DNA of 64,000 bases from Lantana camara (GCA_037501455.1 CM074858.1:36639001-36703000); one strand, 5' to 3'; positions 1 through 12,720 are shown, counted from the first letter of the stretch. Numbers and translations are program-made. Notes: generated from the sequence alone by a model not told the origin.

Positions 1-1210
1 GGAAACTCAGCAGTTTTGACAGCTGAAAATCAGTAAAAAAAAACAGGGCAACCAAACGCGAAAAATAGGGTATGAACGATTCTCATCATCTGCACACATC
101 CATATCAGTTTAGGCCAACAAATACTCATCCAAGAAACACAAATTCAACAAGTAATTCAGTTCTAAACAAGCTCAACCCAGAAATGGAAGCATACGTGAC
201 ATTCATGAAAGTTTTCCCCAAGGGCCATAAACGATAACTCATTAATACTTCAACCACCAAGAAATGAATGATCACAAATGATATGAGGATGTCAAAACAA
301 TCAATCTCAAGCTTGGAATCAATCAAAACCAATAAGAATCGAACGAGATCAATAAAATGCCCAAAATTCTTCATTTTCGAAATCAGTTCAGAAATTCTTG
401 AAACCATGCTCAAATTCGTGAATGAAAGGATGGAAATGAACAGAAATGAGCATATATTACAATCCTAAACTTACCTTGTTGATTGGATGAAGTTTGGATG
501 AGATTTGAGCTCCAAAATCTCTAAGGAATGAAGGGTTACGGGACTGAACTGAAAGACAGTAACTTTGGCTGAGTTTTGGGGATTGTGTGAGGATTGGTTT
601 GGTTAGGGCTTGCTATATCCGGTTAGGGGGTTGAGTTAGGGATCAATATAATCAAACCATGGTTAATTTGGTTATAGTTTGGATAAGATATGGCTATTTT
701 TGCACAGCAAGGTCAAATTGGTCGCCGATTCATGTTTCGGTTGAATTTCGGAGGTTCAAATGACTTTGGAAAAATATAAGGCTAAGTATACTAAACTCGA
801 ATTTTCGTTACGAGTTCAGCGGAGTTGATGGAACTCAAATCCGAGTTCCCGAGCTCAAGATATAAAATTCGGAACCAAGGGTACGCTAAGTGCTCATTAG
901 CCCCCGATTTGGTTCCTCGAATCAAATTAAATTCGTTAACATATCAAATAAATTCGAAAATATAAACCGAGCATATAAGCATGTTCATAACACATATATT
1001 TACGACATACTACGAATTCATGGCATTTCGATATCATTTCATATAAGAACGGAGAACAAAATAAGTAACATGCTCATTCCATGCAATTCATGCATATAAT
1101 ATAAGTTCCATGCACAAATTATAATTCCCATGCATAAATTTAAATAAATGAATCAGATTAATTAACATAATATTTAATTCGCATAATCAATAAATTAATA
1201 ATAATTAAAG

Positions 1211-1259
<49 letters not shown>

Positions 1260-1407
1260 TTAATAATAAATTAAAATAAAATATAATAAAATAAAATAAT
1301 AACAATTTATAATAAAATTAAATATAAAACACGTAAAAACAATTAATTCGCGCAAATTGGTAAACACATACGTCGTACCTTTACGTCCGAAAAGTCGGGG
1401 CGTTACA
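1..1407 (-). mobile_element. LTR N, 5' portion of a minus-strand Ty3-type LTR (rest off-window)
   Basis: Read on the minus strand the LTR begins at 1407 with TGTAACGCCCCGACTTTTC, the start shared by K and C in this window. The sequence around 490-530 and 700-860 is related to the starts of K and C. A strong splice-donor match, CAAG|GTAAGT on the minus strand, lies near 472-484. The short open frames here show no recognisable protein. The insertion lies inside the 3' LTR of F: flanking F sequence resumes at 1408 and matches uninterrupted F LTR sequence near 6863. The left end and the second target-site copy are off-window. Confidence 0.75.
1212..1254. repeat. (AT)n microsatellite
   Basis: About 21 AT dinucleotides run without interruption inside LTR N. 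Confidence 0.95.
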
Positions 1408-3618
1408 TATCTGCATATACATAAAGGCTTATAAGTCGCATACATTCGAAAACAAGCACATTTCAATAGGGTATAACTATATCCTAACCTGACCTTACAC
1501 CAACGAAGCCGAACACACACGATCGATTCACCCCGGAGTCAACTTGATGGATAAAACACCACCCCGGGTGCACCTGAACAAACTGAAGCCAAACACACAC
1601 AAGACTTCGAATCAAAATGAACTATATAGACGCACGGTATATGCTTACACACTTAAGGAATGCAATCACTGAGGCAAAGCTCATGTTCTTGCGCACAATT
1701 AAGGTAATGCATTCATATAAGATATCACTTAGTCATATACGAGCACACAGAACACTTAACAATTAGAAACATGTCTTAGTTCATATAATCCATCGTATCA
1801 CATTGATTCATATTCACATAAGAGCATATAGCAAGTTCAAAGATATACTAAGCATGCACGTAGATCACATTAAGTCGTATTGAGACATATCAGAACATAA
1901 TTCACATATTTCACGTTAAACAAATTCATGCATATCATACAACACATATAACATGTCATATATCAAGTTAGAGAAGCATAAATTTCATATAAGAGCAAAG
2001 ACATAACATGCAAGGTGAGCAAACAAAGTACGTAGTCAATCATGCACGTAAGAGTACATATTGGATCGCATAAGGTACAAATCAAATCAAACGAATTCGA
2101 AATATTAATACAACACACATGACACATTATTTACACATAAAACATATCACATTCAAGCATTAACAAGCCATAGCAAAGCATATCATACATATAAGTAAGC
2201 ACATAACACATTAGAATCAAGATCGGGGAGGGAAACGAGCAAAACGACCGAGAAAACAAGTTCGGGAGCAAAAAGTGGCTGCCCCCAGATCCAGGGCCTT
2301 GGATTTTTATCAAAGGATAGATCCACGGCCGTGGATCTGAGTTACATAAAATCCCCACACAGCTGCACCAAATCCATGGCCGTGGATGGTTTCAGAGCTT
2401 AAAATCCACGACCCTGGATTTGCTCCAGCCAAGAAAATGCAAAATTTTAACTCCTAAACACACCAAGAACCAATCCTACACTTAAGATAACACATAATGG
2501 ATGGATAATGAAGCAATACTCATGCATTTCAAGCCATAAAATCGGACCAATGGAGCAACAATCAAGCAAGAAGTGAAATAGAAGCAAGCTCATGCAAAAC
2601 CTTCAAATTCATTAATGGCAAAGTCATGAATTCACACCTACCACTCAAATTAAGTCAACATATATCATAAATGATGTTTTAGGATGTAAAATCATGTTGC
2701 ATACTCAAAGAAATCAAGCAAGAATTCACAAAATTCACCAAACCCTCACTATTCACACCATATGCCATAAATCATGAAATCCTTAGTGAAATCTTGCAAA
2801 ATGGAACTTGAAACAACCACATAAGCATGGAGGAGTCAAAAGTGAGCTTACCTCTTCCAATGGATGAGAATTGATGAAGCTAGAGATCAAAGCTTGAAGA
2901 AAATGAATAGTATCTTCCTCTCTTCTCTTCTTTCTTCACTTTGGGGCGAATTTCTTTGTCTTGGGGAGGGGGGGGGGGGGGGGGGCGGTCAAAATTCAGC
3001 TGATAAGGGAGAGATAGGAGTGTATCTTGGTTAATAAAGTCAGGGGTTAGGCTTAATTAGGGTTAAGTGGGGTCCACAAAGCAAGACTAGTCAACAAAGG
3101 TGTCTCTTGGCACAAGGTGCTTGTTCCGACTGAGTTTCGAAGGATCAAATAAGCTTAGAAAATTACAAAGTTGAGTTCCTTGGCTTCATCTCTTCGTTAC
3201 AATTCGAAAGCATCTTTCGGAATTCTAATCCGAATTCCCAATCTCGAGTTACGCTTCCCGGAACACATGGTGCGCTAAAACAAGTTAGGCTGTCGTGCCC
3301 CTAATAAATCCCGTTTTTACAAAACGAGTCAAGAACCAAGTAAAACAAACTCTAAAATAAGTATAAAGCATATAAAAACGTTTATAATCCACATAATTCA
3401 TGGATGGCAAGTTGTTACAAAAATCGAGATTGAAAACGGGGTCGAAACGAGTTAACGAAGAAAAAGGGGGCTAATATGTAAACTTTTAAAACATGAAACA
3501 CATAATGCTCATTCAAATGGAACATAAGTCTTATAATTGCATGTATAATTAATTAAAAGCGCACTTAGCACAATCGTGACGTCCGTACCTGGAAAAACCG
3601 AAGAGTTGGGATGTTACA
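1408..3618 (-). repeat. F 3' LTR, interrupted by N
   Basis: It aligns almost end to end with 6863-9066. It ends at the polypurine side with TGTAACATCCC (minus strand). It holds a GC-rich palindrome array at about 2287-2422 and a donor-like AGAG|GTAAGC (minus) near 2851. The U5 part of this LTR, about 1.36 kb, must lie left of N, outside the window. Confidence 0.85.
2968..2985. repeat. Poly-G run of 18
   Basis: Eighteen consecutive G lie inside the F 3' LTR. The matching place in the 5' LTR, about 8437-8452, has a much shorter G-rich run broken by A. Confidence 0.9.
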
Positions 3619-3632
3619 ATCTCCCCCCCTTA
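3619..3632 (-). other. Polypurine tract of F
   Basis: On the minus strand TAAGGGGGGAGAT directly abuts the 3' LTR. This is the expected plus-strand primer. A hairpin lies just upstream at 3636-3654 (see findings). Confidence 0.8.
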
Positions 3633-3817
3633 AAAGAACCTGGTCCCCAGGTCCAGCCGCTCGAGTTAGAACTGCGAGCTACTCTCTCGTATTCACCCAA
3701 GTTCGAGGTCGACGTCCCGACGAGGGTTAGCTCGAGAAAGGTCTTCCAGCGCAAGGGGTCTGATTCTTCAAGTGTGGTTGAAGGACTCTTCCCTAAGTTG
3801 ACTCCGGCTAGGAGCAA
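3619..3817 (-). pseudogene. Short pol-tail-like reading frame preserved next to the polypurine tract of F
   Basis: An open minus-strand frame runs about 67 codons into the polypurine tract and ends just inside the LTR. Its C-terminal half contains FLELTLVG, NLGEY, RVARSSNSS and WTWGP, then KGG encoded by the polypurine tract. The same blocks occur in the same place in G (47269-47430). Between the two copies the differences in this block are mostly at synonymous third positions (ACC/ACA, CTC/CTT, TAC/TAT, GTA/GTT, CGC/CGT). I infer a remnant of the C-terminus of an ancestral pol, which in A also runs into the polypurine tract. It is not a recognised domain, and translation today is unproven. 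Confidence 0.4.
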
Positions 3818-4240
3818 CTCGATTTGTCTCGCACGATGAGAGGGTCCAAACTAGATTCATCACCCACCGTTTGATTCATTTCAAGCCACTCAAGAGCTCG
3901 GAGATACACGAATGGCGTAGTTACCGGACTTCTACCACTCGCACCTTCTCATCTCTGTTGATCACCTTGGAAGCTCAGTAGGAAACACGACCCTCCACTT
4001 ACCATAGAACTAGAACACTCGTACACTCAAAGTTGTCACTCGGGACAACTAAGCAACAACACACCACATGCGCAAGTAATAAGAAAAGAAAAGAAAAGAG
4101 GCCACACGCAAATAATAGGCATGCGCACAAAGAAGGCAAATAGGCAACAACGCAAGCGGGTTACCCTGAATTAAACAATGAATGTAATGAGATGCCATGA
4201 ATGCAAGTACCTCAATTCCGGGCTTGATTCGGCCTCCCCT
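3818..4240. other. Non-coding internal stretch of F between pol tail and gag
   Basis: I see no protein match or RNA gene. Pol, about 3 kb in D or A, is missing between gag and the tail, consistent with an internal deletion. A short A/G repeat (AAGAAAAGAAAAGAAAAG) lies near 4080-4098. Confidence 0.6.
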
Positions 4241-5152
4241 CTAAGGCTTTTGATTTATTTTCCTCTTCTTATTGGTTCTTGCACGATCACATTCCGGGAA
4301 CTTTTGCTTCGAAGACCCGCAAGCGTAGCATCTTCTTTGTCTTATCCAACACCCCTCATAGGTATGGTTGGTGCCCCCACAATGAGCGCAGGGTTGGAAC
4401 TCTCTCTCGGCTCGTGGTGTCTTTCGGGACTTATGTTTCTTCTTATGCTTCCCTTTTATTTCCTTTCCATGCCGAGAGGATTTCTTTTCCACTTGGAAAT
4501 TAGAGCACGATCCTAATCCGAGTGGTTGCTCTAGTGTACCTTCCTCCCTACTTCTTGTTAGAATCCAATTTTCGACCTTCAAAGCTCTTTTAGTGGCATT
4601 TTCCCACGTACTTTTATCCTTTGAAATCAAAGCTTCCTTAAATTCATCCCGGAGGCCTTCCGTGAAATGCCTTGTCTTCACCCGTTCGTCATTCATGAAG
4701 TGGTGAACATACATGCCTAATCCCTCGAACTCCTCCAAATATTCCATGATCGTTCTATTTCCTTGCTTTAAGGTGAGGAATTGGTCAAGTCTTCGATCTC
4801 TAAGCGTAGCTGGTGTGTATCTCTTTCTAAATTCCCGAACAAATACTTCCCATGTCGAGTCTTCATTTGTCGCTTCTAATTGGTGAACAATTCTCGACCA
4901 CCATTGTTTAACTTGTCCTTGCAAGAGTAATGTGACGAGACGAACCATGTTTTGAGGGTTACATGGCCACACGCTAAATATTCCTTCTATCTCCATAAGC
5001 CATCCTTCTGCCCCAATATCATCACCTCCTCGGAATTGAGAAGGGCTAAAAACCATGAACTCCCTGTATAAGCTTGCAATTGGATCCCTAGGTGGTACCA
5101 CGGGTGGAGTTTGTCCTTGATTTGCTTGGAAGTGTTGGAACATGGCGGCCAT
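4241..5152 (-). CDS. Gag-like protein of element F (N-terminally shortened)
   Basis: This 303-residue frame is a retrotransposon capsid/nucleocapsid protein that would assemble cytoplasmic particles and bind element RNA. The retrotrans_gag core spans about residues 30-190, with the WW of VKQWWSRI near residue 82 and the RYTPATLR and FTEGLRDEF blocks. A basic KKKHKSRK-type segment precedes two nucleocapsid knuckles. The first (about 253) is a complete CX2CX4HX4C. In the second (about 274) the histidine is replaced by glutamine (CYAC...Q...C). The frame stays open 25 codons upstream to ATT at 5225-5227, where D, C and A have ATG-CC; this reads as an ancestral start changed ATG to ATT, so the listed Met is the next available one. 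No pol follows. It may be a decaying Gag or one supplied to related elements; expression is unknown. Confidence 0.65.
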   Translation of the reverse strand: MAAMFQHFQANQGQTPPVVPPRDPIASLYREFMVFSPSQFRGGDDIGAEGWLMEIEGIFSVWPCNPQNMVRLVTLLLQGQVKQWWSRIVHQLEATNEDSTWEVFVREFRKRYTPATLRDRRLDQFLTLKQGNRTIMEYLEEFEGLGMYVHHFMNDERVKTRHFTEGLRDEFKEALISKDKSTWENATKRALKVENWILTRSREEGTLEQPLGLGSCSNFQVEKKSSRHGKEIKGKHKKKHKSRKTPRAEREFQPCAHCGGTNHTYEGCWIRQRRCYACGSSKQKFPECDRARTNKKRKINQKP

Positions 5153-5475
5153 AAATTCCTCGACATGGAAAGGTGGTCGAGGGTGGGATTGAGAAGGTTG
5201 ACCCTGGTTTTGTCGACGTGGAGGAATCCTGAAATATTAAGAATTTTAATATAGATACGTGCATCTCGATTAGCAAGTGCAAATGGCATATAATTAACTC
5301 AATATAAGAGAAAACAAGGAAAAAAAGTACATCACGTAGTAAAATAAATGCACTCATAATTTCAAAGTCATACCATGTCAGATCGTGATGCAAATGCACA
5401 CATAGCCAAATTGTCCTAATCCGTACGACCTAGACGGACACAACACGACCTTGAACCCCGGTTTTGCAACCTGGG

Positions 5476-5487
5476 GCTCTGATGCCA
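5476..5487 (-). other. Primer-binding site of F (initiator tRNA-Met type)
   Basis: On the minus strand TGGCATCAGAGC lies seven bases from the LTR end. It differs by one base from TGGTATCAGAGC, the plant tRNA-iMet primer-site sequence seen in A, B and D. A hairpin with a GCAA loop follows at about 5455-5475. Confidence 0.85.
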
Positions 5488-5494
5488 CCTTAGA

Positions 5495-8400
5495 TGTAAC
5501 ACCCCGCACGATGGAATGCCACATCCCCGCACCTAGACCCAATCCACATGTGAGATGGAAGCCCACACATGAACCGGGCATAGGCAAATGGTAGACACAC
5601 ACATGCACGAAAGCTAGGCGGGACGCAGAGACCACGAACAAAACAAAATGCAAAGTGCGCGAATGTGCAAGCTTAACATGCCAATAAAAAAATTCCAAAC
5701 ATACAAACAACGGGTTCAACAAGCATAAATCCCTAATCCCGAAAATCAAACATAAACATAAATCATAATTCACAAATCAAACGAGTTCGAACTAGCCCTA
5801 GAAGCCTATCCCGAAATCCATATAAGGCAAATCATAATTCAAATTACATATACATGATCATCTTATACAAACTTAAATGAATTCGAATGCGAAATGCAAG
5901 GGACTCCAAACTTATACAAAGACTCGAAACAAAACCGACTTCACGACCGACACAAGCCGCCTAGCTCGAACCCAAAGTGAACCTGCAAAGCTAAAAACAT
6001 GGGGAGGGAGGAGGGTCAGTCCAAAGACTGAGTGAGGGGCTACACACACACACTTACATATATTTATAGAGCATAGCACGTAGTTGAAGCAATGTTCATA
6101 AACCCGGGGTTAGTTTTTACATACTAAAATATTTTACCCTGATAATATACATATAAGGAGCTTATCAAACAAACCGAATAAATCTTAAATCATACGTTTC
6201 TTAAGGCGTAAGCTTATTTTCATGCAGACTTACCACACATATCGGAACATAATTTATTAGGTTGAGAGTAAATCAAATTTTATCTTAGCTTAAGAGTCTA
6301 ATCCCGTTTCACGAACTTATGACCGAGAAACATAACTTAACGAAACTCGGCGGGTACGAGCACAAAACTAACCAACTCCTTCATAACGCACGAAGACTTA
6401 AGCACACAAAATCATAAAACATATACCTCCACTTACACCGGTTGATTGGTGGGTTGTATATACCAAGCCATCCGCGCTTATATGTATGGGTCATGAGTTT
6501 CATAACACTCACGCCCGAGGATTCCTTTCCCAAACCAACCTCCTGGTGGGGTCCGGGTTGATCCTAAGTTGGAGAAGTATCCTGGGGTTGTAACCGGCGA
6601 CCTCGATGGTCGTCTCGGGTCTCCCGAACCACAAAACTCCGGGGCCCAAACTTACACTTACACTTACACAAAAATCAAAAGCTTAAACCCGCTAAACTTA
6701 CACTTATACAAAGCACATGCATATTGTACTTATCATATCGTACGTATATATCACACCGACCTCAAAAGCATAACGAAAAATAAAGCTAAGCGTACATAGG
6801 CTTATACCTAGCTCCATACTTTCAAACTTGTAGCAAAGCCAACAAAATACGTATCTTACACATATCTACATATACATAAAGGATTGTAAGTCGCATACAT
6901 TCGAAAACCGGCACATTTCAATAGGGTATAACTATATCCTAACCTCACTTTACACCAACGAAGCCGAAGGCACACGATCGATTCATCCCAGAATCAACTT
7001 GACGGACAAAACACCACCCCGGGGTGCACCTGAACAAACTGAAGCCAAACACACACAAGACTTAGACTCAAAATGAACCATATAGACGCACGGTATATGC
7101 TTACACACTTAAGGAATGCAATCACTTGGGCAAAGCTCATGTTCTTGCGCACAATTAAGGTAATGCAGTCATATAAGATAGCATTTAGTCATATACGAGA
7201 ACACAAAACACTTAACACTTAGAAACATGTCTTAGGTCATATAATTCATCATATCACATCGATTCATATTCACATAAGAGTATATAGCAAGTTCAAAGAG
7301 ATACAAGGCATGCACTTAGATGACATTAAGTCGTATTGAGAGTATCGGAACATAATTCACATATTTCACATTAAACAAACTTATGCATATCATACAACAC
7401 ATATAGCATGTCATATATCAAGTTAGAGAAGCATAAATTTCATATGAGAGCAAAGACATAACATGCAAGGTGAGCAAACAAAGTACGTAGTCAATCATGC
7501 ACGTAAGAGTACACATTGGATCGCATAAGGTACAAATCAAATCAAACGAATTCGAAATCTTAATACAACACACATGACACATTATTCACACATAGAACAT
7601 ATCACATTCAAGCATTAACAAGCCATAGCAAAGCATATCATACATATAAGTAAGCACATAACACATTAGAATCAAGAACGGGGAGGGAAACGAGCAAAAT
7701 GACCAAGAAAACAAGTTCGGGAGCAAAAAGTGGCTGCCCCCCAGATCCAGGGCCGTGGATTTTTATCAAAGGACAGATCCACGGCCGTGGATCTGAGTTA
7801 CAAAAAATCCCCACGCAGTTGTAGCAAATCCACGGTCGTGGATGGTTTCAAAGCTTAAAATCCACGGCCCTGGATTTGCTCCAACCAAGAAAATCCGAAA
7901 TTTTAGCCCCTAAACACACCAAGAACCCATCCTACACTCAAGATAACACATAATGGAAGGATAATGAAGCAATACTCATGCATTTCAAGCCATAAAATCG
8001 GACCAATGGTGCAACAATCAAGCAAGAAGTGAAATAGAAGCAAGCCTATGCAAAACCTTCAAATTCATTAATGGCGAAGTCATGAATTCACACCTACCAC
8101 TCAAATTAAGTCCACATATATCATAAATGATGTCTTAGGATGTAAAAGCATGTTTCATACTCAAAGAAATCACAAGAAATCAAGCAAGAATTCACAAAAT
8201 TCATCAAACCCTCACTATTCACACTATATGTCATAAATCATGAAATCCTTGGTGAAATCTTGCAAAATGGAACTTAAAACAACCACATAAGCATGGAGGA
8301 GTCAAAAGTGAGCTTACCTCTTCAAATGGATGAGAATTGATGGAGCTAGAGATCAACACTTGAAGAAAAGGGAATAGTGCCTTCCTCTCTTCTCTTCTTC

Positions 8401-9066
8401 TCCTCTTTCTTCACTTTGGGGCTGATTTCTTTGTCTTGGGGAGAGGGGGGGCCGAAATTCAGCTGATAAGGGAGAGATAGGAGTGTATCTTGGTTAATAA
8501 AGACAAGGGTTAAGTGGGGCCCACAAAGCAAGACTAGTCAACAAAGGTGTCTCTTGGAGCAAGGTGCTTGTTCCGGCTGAGTTTCGAAGGATCAAATAGG
8601 CTTAGAAATTACAAAGTTGGGTTCCTTGACTTTATCTCTTCGTTAAGAGTCCAACTCTTCTTCCGAAATCTGAATCCGAATTCTCGATCTCAAGTTACGC
8701 TTCCCGGAACACAAGGTGCACTAAAACAAGTTAGGCCCTCGTGCCCCTAATAAATCCCGTTTTTACAAAACGAGTCAAGAACCAAATGAAACAAACTATA
8801 AAGCAAGTATAAAGTATATAAACACATTCATAATCCACATAATTCATGCATGGCAAGTTGTTACAAATATCGGGATTGAAAACGGGGTCGAAACGAGTTA
8901 AAGCTAAGAAAAAGGGGGCTAAAATGTAATGTTTTAAAACATGAAACACATAATGCTCATTCAAATGGCACATAAGTCATATAATTGCATGCATAATTAA
9001 TTAAAAGCGCACTTAGCACACTCGTGACGTCCGTACTTGGAAAAATCGAAGAGTTGGGATGTTATA
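5495..9066 (-). repeat. F 5' LTR (about 3.57 kb)
   Basis: It runs from TGTAACACCCCGCAC (U5 end, next to the primer site) to GTTGGGATGTTA followed by TA repeats. In minus-strand order it holds a donor match AGAG|GTAAGC near 8318-8330, a palindrome array at about 7744-7876, the R-like hairpin and acceptor region at 5959-6037 and the U5 hairpin at about 5507-5590. There is no credible protein-coding frame in these 3.5 kb. Confidence 0.85.
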
Positions 9067-11242
9067 TATATATATATATAGGTATATCGCATGCGGGCTT
9101 AAAAATACATATAGGGATGTAGGTCATTTAACTATAAAGGAAGAAAACCTCACCTTGTCGACCTCACCGGACGTAACGAACCAAAACACTTCTAAAACAC
9201 CTCCTCGTCAACCACAAAACAAACCTAAAGATAACAAACAACCAAAAACAACCTTAGACTCAACATGAACCACTTAAACGCTCAGCATATGCATGTGAAT
9301 GGAAATGATGCATAATAATTACAAAGAGATGTCATTTAACGCATGCAATTCATAACAAGCTCTAAGTCTCATAAATTACGTTAAATAATTTCATGAATTT
9401 CATATAAAACACATAACACGTCACACATCATCTTAACAAATCATACACTTCATACAATGAGCAAACAAAAGGTCATACAAGGCAAATCAACGAAATAAGA
9501 AGTCACACACACATGTAGGAGAGCACATAAAGCATATATTATCATATATCACGTATAGAAGCATCGAACTTACGTCATAAAATTATAATAAAACATGAAA
9601 CATATATTTCATGAAGTTAACAATGCATGCATATCAAGAAAGGATCAAGAAAATACCATGCAAAGCACATAAATAATACATTGGTTCATGCATGCACGTT
9701 TAAGAACATATGAAGATGTAGGTCATTTATTCCATGCAAGAGCATCGAAATCACGTAATAAATTCACAAATAATCACATAACACATAATATACAAGTTAT
9801 CCATGTATAAAAGGAAAAAAGAAGCTAGAAAAACACGTAAAACACGAAGAAACGACAAATGAAACAAGAAAGGGGGGAGTTGTTTGAAACTGCCCCCAGA
9901 AGGGGTCGTGCCAGCCTAAATGTGGCTGCGAGCAGCAGGTAAAGTAGCAACAAGTCAATGTTTGGGCAAAAACAGGTCGTAGCCGCTACCCAAAATACTC
10001 ACGTTTTGGTCGCAGTCGCGACCGCGGGCGACAGCAGCACAAAAACGTGAAAAACAGCAGCAAACTCAACCAAAAACTCAACCAAATGAATCCTAACCCA
10101 AGACAACATGTAAGGGAAACATTATGTAGCAAATATACATCAATTCCAAGCCTTAAACCATGCCAAAACTGAATCCAAATGCAAGGAAAGGGAGAAGGGG
10201 ATCAAACATGCTCGTATCATCCAAAACTCCAAAATTCTTGAATCAAACTCCCATGAATCCTAATCTAGCATGCAAATTCGATCCATACAAGTATTAATGG
10301 ATGTAAAAGGTTCAATTATCATGGATCAAATTCAAAGAAAGCATAATAAATCAAACAAATTCTTCAAATGAGGCTCTAACCTTTACTATTCATCCAATTA
10401 GCCAAAGCATGCTCAAATGATGAAGAAAGCTAGCAAATCTAGACTCAAAAGAAATAGGAAGAGATGGAGAATACAAATCCAGACTTACCTTTCAAATTTG
10501 AGCCGAAATGGATGAGAAACGAGCTTGGAAAGTGGAAAATGGCATGGAGCTTCCTTCTCTCCCCTTCATCTCGGTTTTGTAGCTGCTTTTCCTTCTCTCT
10601 CTGGGCTTGGACAAAATGAGAGCTGATGAGGGTTGAAGTGGGTGAGTTGAGAGTATGTGGGGCCAAGTAGGGGTTGATTTGGTCAAAATTGATCAAGTTA
10701 TTGCCAAAATGGTAAAATGTGGCGAATCAATCACACGAGGCTCAATACGGGCGAAATACGTCAAACGGGCTTAGGAAAATACAAGGTTGGGTTTCTTGGT
10801 TTCCTTTCTTCATTTTAAATTTGACGCTTCTTCCGGAATTCGACTCCGAATTCCCGAGCTCAAGTTATACCCTTCGGAACCGAAGGTGCACTAAACGAGT
10901 TAGGCCCTCGAATCCCTTAACAAGTAGAACGGTTGATGAAACTTATCAAACGAACTCAAAAACAATTAACGAGCATATAGACAAGTTCTTAAAACACGTA
11001 TTTCATGCATACCACAAAGTCACATAATTAGAAGCAAAGACGGTTGCAAACGGATCAAGAAAGTGATCAAACGGGGAAAAACGTTCAAAACGTATTAAAA
11101 GGGGTATCTAATATTGCAAATAAATAATCAAATTGGCACAAAGAAATTAAATAAACATTTAAAGGTATAATTAAATAATTAAATGTGCACGTAACACTCT
11201 CGATACGGCGTACCTGTATGGCCGAATGAGCGGGATGTTACA
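9067..11242 (-). mobile_element. LTR H, 5' portion of a minus-strand LTR
   Basis: Read on the minus strand it starts at 11242 with TGTAACATCCCGCTCATTC, nearly the same start as H2 at 61309. A donor match AAAG|GTAAGT (minus) lies near 10490-10500 and a GC-rich palindromic stretch at about 9900-10035. F interrupts it on the left, so its U5 end is off-window. No polypurine tract is obvious at 11243, so this may be a solo LTR inserted in M. Confidence 0.7.
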
Positions 11243-12238
11243 GAGCTCTCCCATTAACACTTTCCATTTGAGAGTCTTACCCAACCTTGGAAGGATTGAT
11301 GAAGGGTGTTTCTCTTGAGCCAGCAGAGGTAACCGCCGAAGGTTTCAAGGACGTAATTAAGCCTTATCTCAAGTGCATTTGCTGATATATAGGGTCGTCA
11401 ACCCTTTTATCAACCGGAGAAAGGATGGTTTATGAATTTTGTTTTGTTTATGTATATACATTTGAATATGGAAGTTGGGAGGAATAACTCGTACTCACCG
11501 AATTGTGTGGCTTTATATGATCTAAGAAACAAGAACGGATTTATAATTATTTAAAATTGGTTATTTTGGCCTATGGCCTAAACTCCTTTTAGGTACATAT
11601 ATCTATTATCACAGGAAATATTTTAGCGTGCAAAAACGATTCTCGGTTCATGGATCTCTTTGATTTTGTTAAGTGCTTTGTTCTATATGTATTATGGGTG
11701 CGTGAGTTAGCCCCCTCACCAGTCGTTAGGACTAACCCTCGCTATTGTTTCTCTTTTCACCTTTTTCCTTGAGTTGCAGGTACAGTTGGAGAATGAGCTA
11801 GGTGGCAAGTCTGTCGTAGTATCCTACTTGTGGCATAGCTCGAGTTTTCATTTTGCATTGTAGTGGTTTAATTCTGCTTTACATACTTATGACTTTTGAG
11901 GATATATATCTTGACACTTGTTAAACTTTCGCTCTCGATCTTTTGGGCCCTGGATGGGCATTGTATATTTGTATATTTACATATGGATCTAGCATGCTAG
12001 CTTGAACTTATTTTGGTATATATATGATCTTGAGATTATGTTATGAACTGCTTAATCGCTTTCGCTCTACTCTTGTTTTATTATGCACATGGAATGAGGG
12101 TCTAGAGCGCCTTGCTAGGGTGTGTGTTTTGTTTGCCTCCCGTTCGCTATTGTTTCATGCGTCTGCGGACTCTCCATTTCGTTACACGTGTTGGACTCTA
12201 GTACAGGGGATGTGGTGCCCATCGCTCGGGGTGCTACA
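11243..12238 (+). mobile_element. LTR fragment M (3' part, plus strand)
   Basis: This is the 3' portion of an LTR, ending at 12238 with CGGGGTGCTACA. It holds an R-like segment (CCCCTCACCAGTC near 11711, then TTGCAG near 11776, then GAGCTAGGTGGC) and the U5 module (CCCGTTCGCTAT at about 12142 to ACAGGGGATGTGG at 12204-12216). A stretch at 11380-11460 resembles E at 12425-12480. No coding capacity is seen. Confidence 0.65.
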
Positions 12239-12720
12239 ACTATGACACGATATGTTCTGGTATGTTGGGTCCCGGAGTCTATAAGTCAGGACACCCAGGA
12301 CTGCTGTGGGCCATAGGTATAAGCCTGAGCATGGTCTCCACTATGATAGGACTAACCCAGAACCCGCCAGGAGGTTTTGTTGGGGGTTTGGACCCTGAGG
12401 GTTGAGTGTGCGTGCTCCCCTCGTCTGTATGGATGGTTAGGGTCGCGAACCCTTCCGTCACCGGAGAAGGAGGTATGTCTGTTATGTATGTTTTATTTTG
12501 ATATGTTCTGATATGATATGTTATGTCTGAGGAGCCCAGGATGGGATTTTGTACTCGTACCCACCGAGTTATGTTTGTATGCTCCGTTAAGTTCGTGAAA
12601 CGGGGATAGACTCTTAATTAAGTTAAAATACGAATCTTTTGAAAGTAAGTTAAGATTTGTTTGTTACGTAAGAATTGGATAAGTTATGATTTGTTCCATT
12701 TTGATAAGAACCCCTATATG
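12239..12720 (+). mobile_element. LTR fragment E, left half
   Basis: This is middle-LTR sequence related to the A-type LTR, for example an AGGAGGTTTTGTTGGG block near 12368. It is interrupted by K at 12721 and resumes at 46578 with an R-like hairpin matching that of A. No gene is seen. Confidence 0.5.

Larger units (their letters stand above)
1408..9066 (-). mobile_element. Element F: gag-only, pol-deleted Ty3-type LTR retrotransposon
   Basis: F is in minus orientation: 5' LTR at 5495-9066, primer site, gag-like ORF, polypurine tract, then a 3' LTR at 1408-3618 interrupted by N. The internal domain is only about 1.9 kb and has no protease, RT, RNase H or integrase. Its leader and pre-polypurine hairpin resemble those of D and C. 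F sits inside minus-strand LTR H (9067-11242). The left target duplication is off-window, and the right LTR end is blurred by a (TA)n run where GTTACA is expected. By eye the two LTRs differ by several percent, so the insertion is old relative to A and B. Confidence 0.85.

Noticed and set aside
5378..5773. 131-codon minus-strand frame across the F primer site
   Set aside because: It spans leader, primer site and LTR, has no protein motif and starts inside U5.
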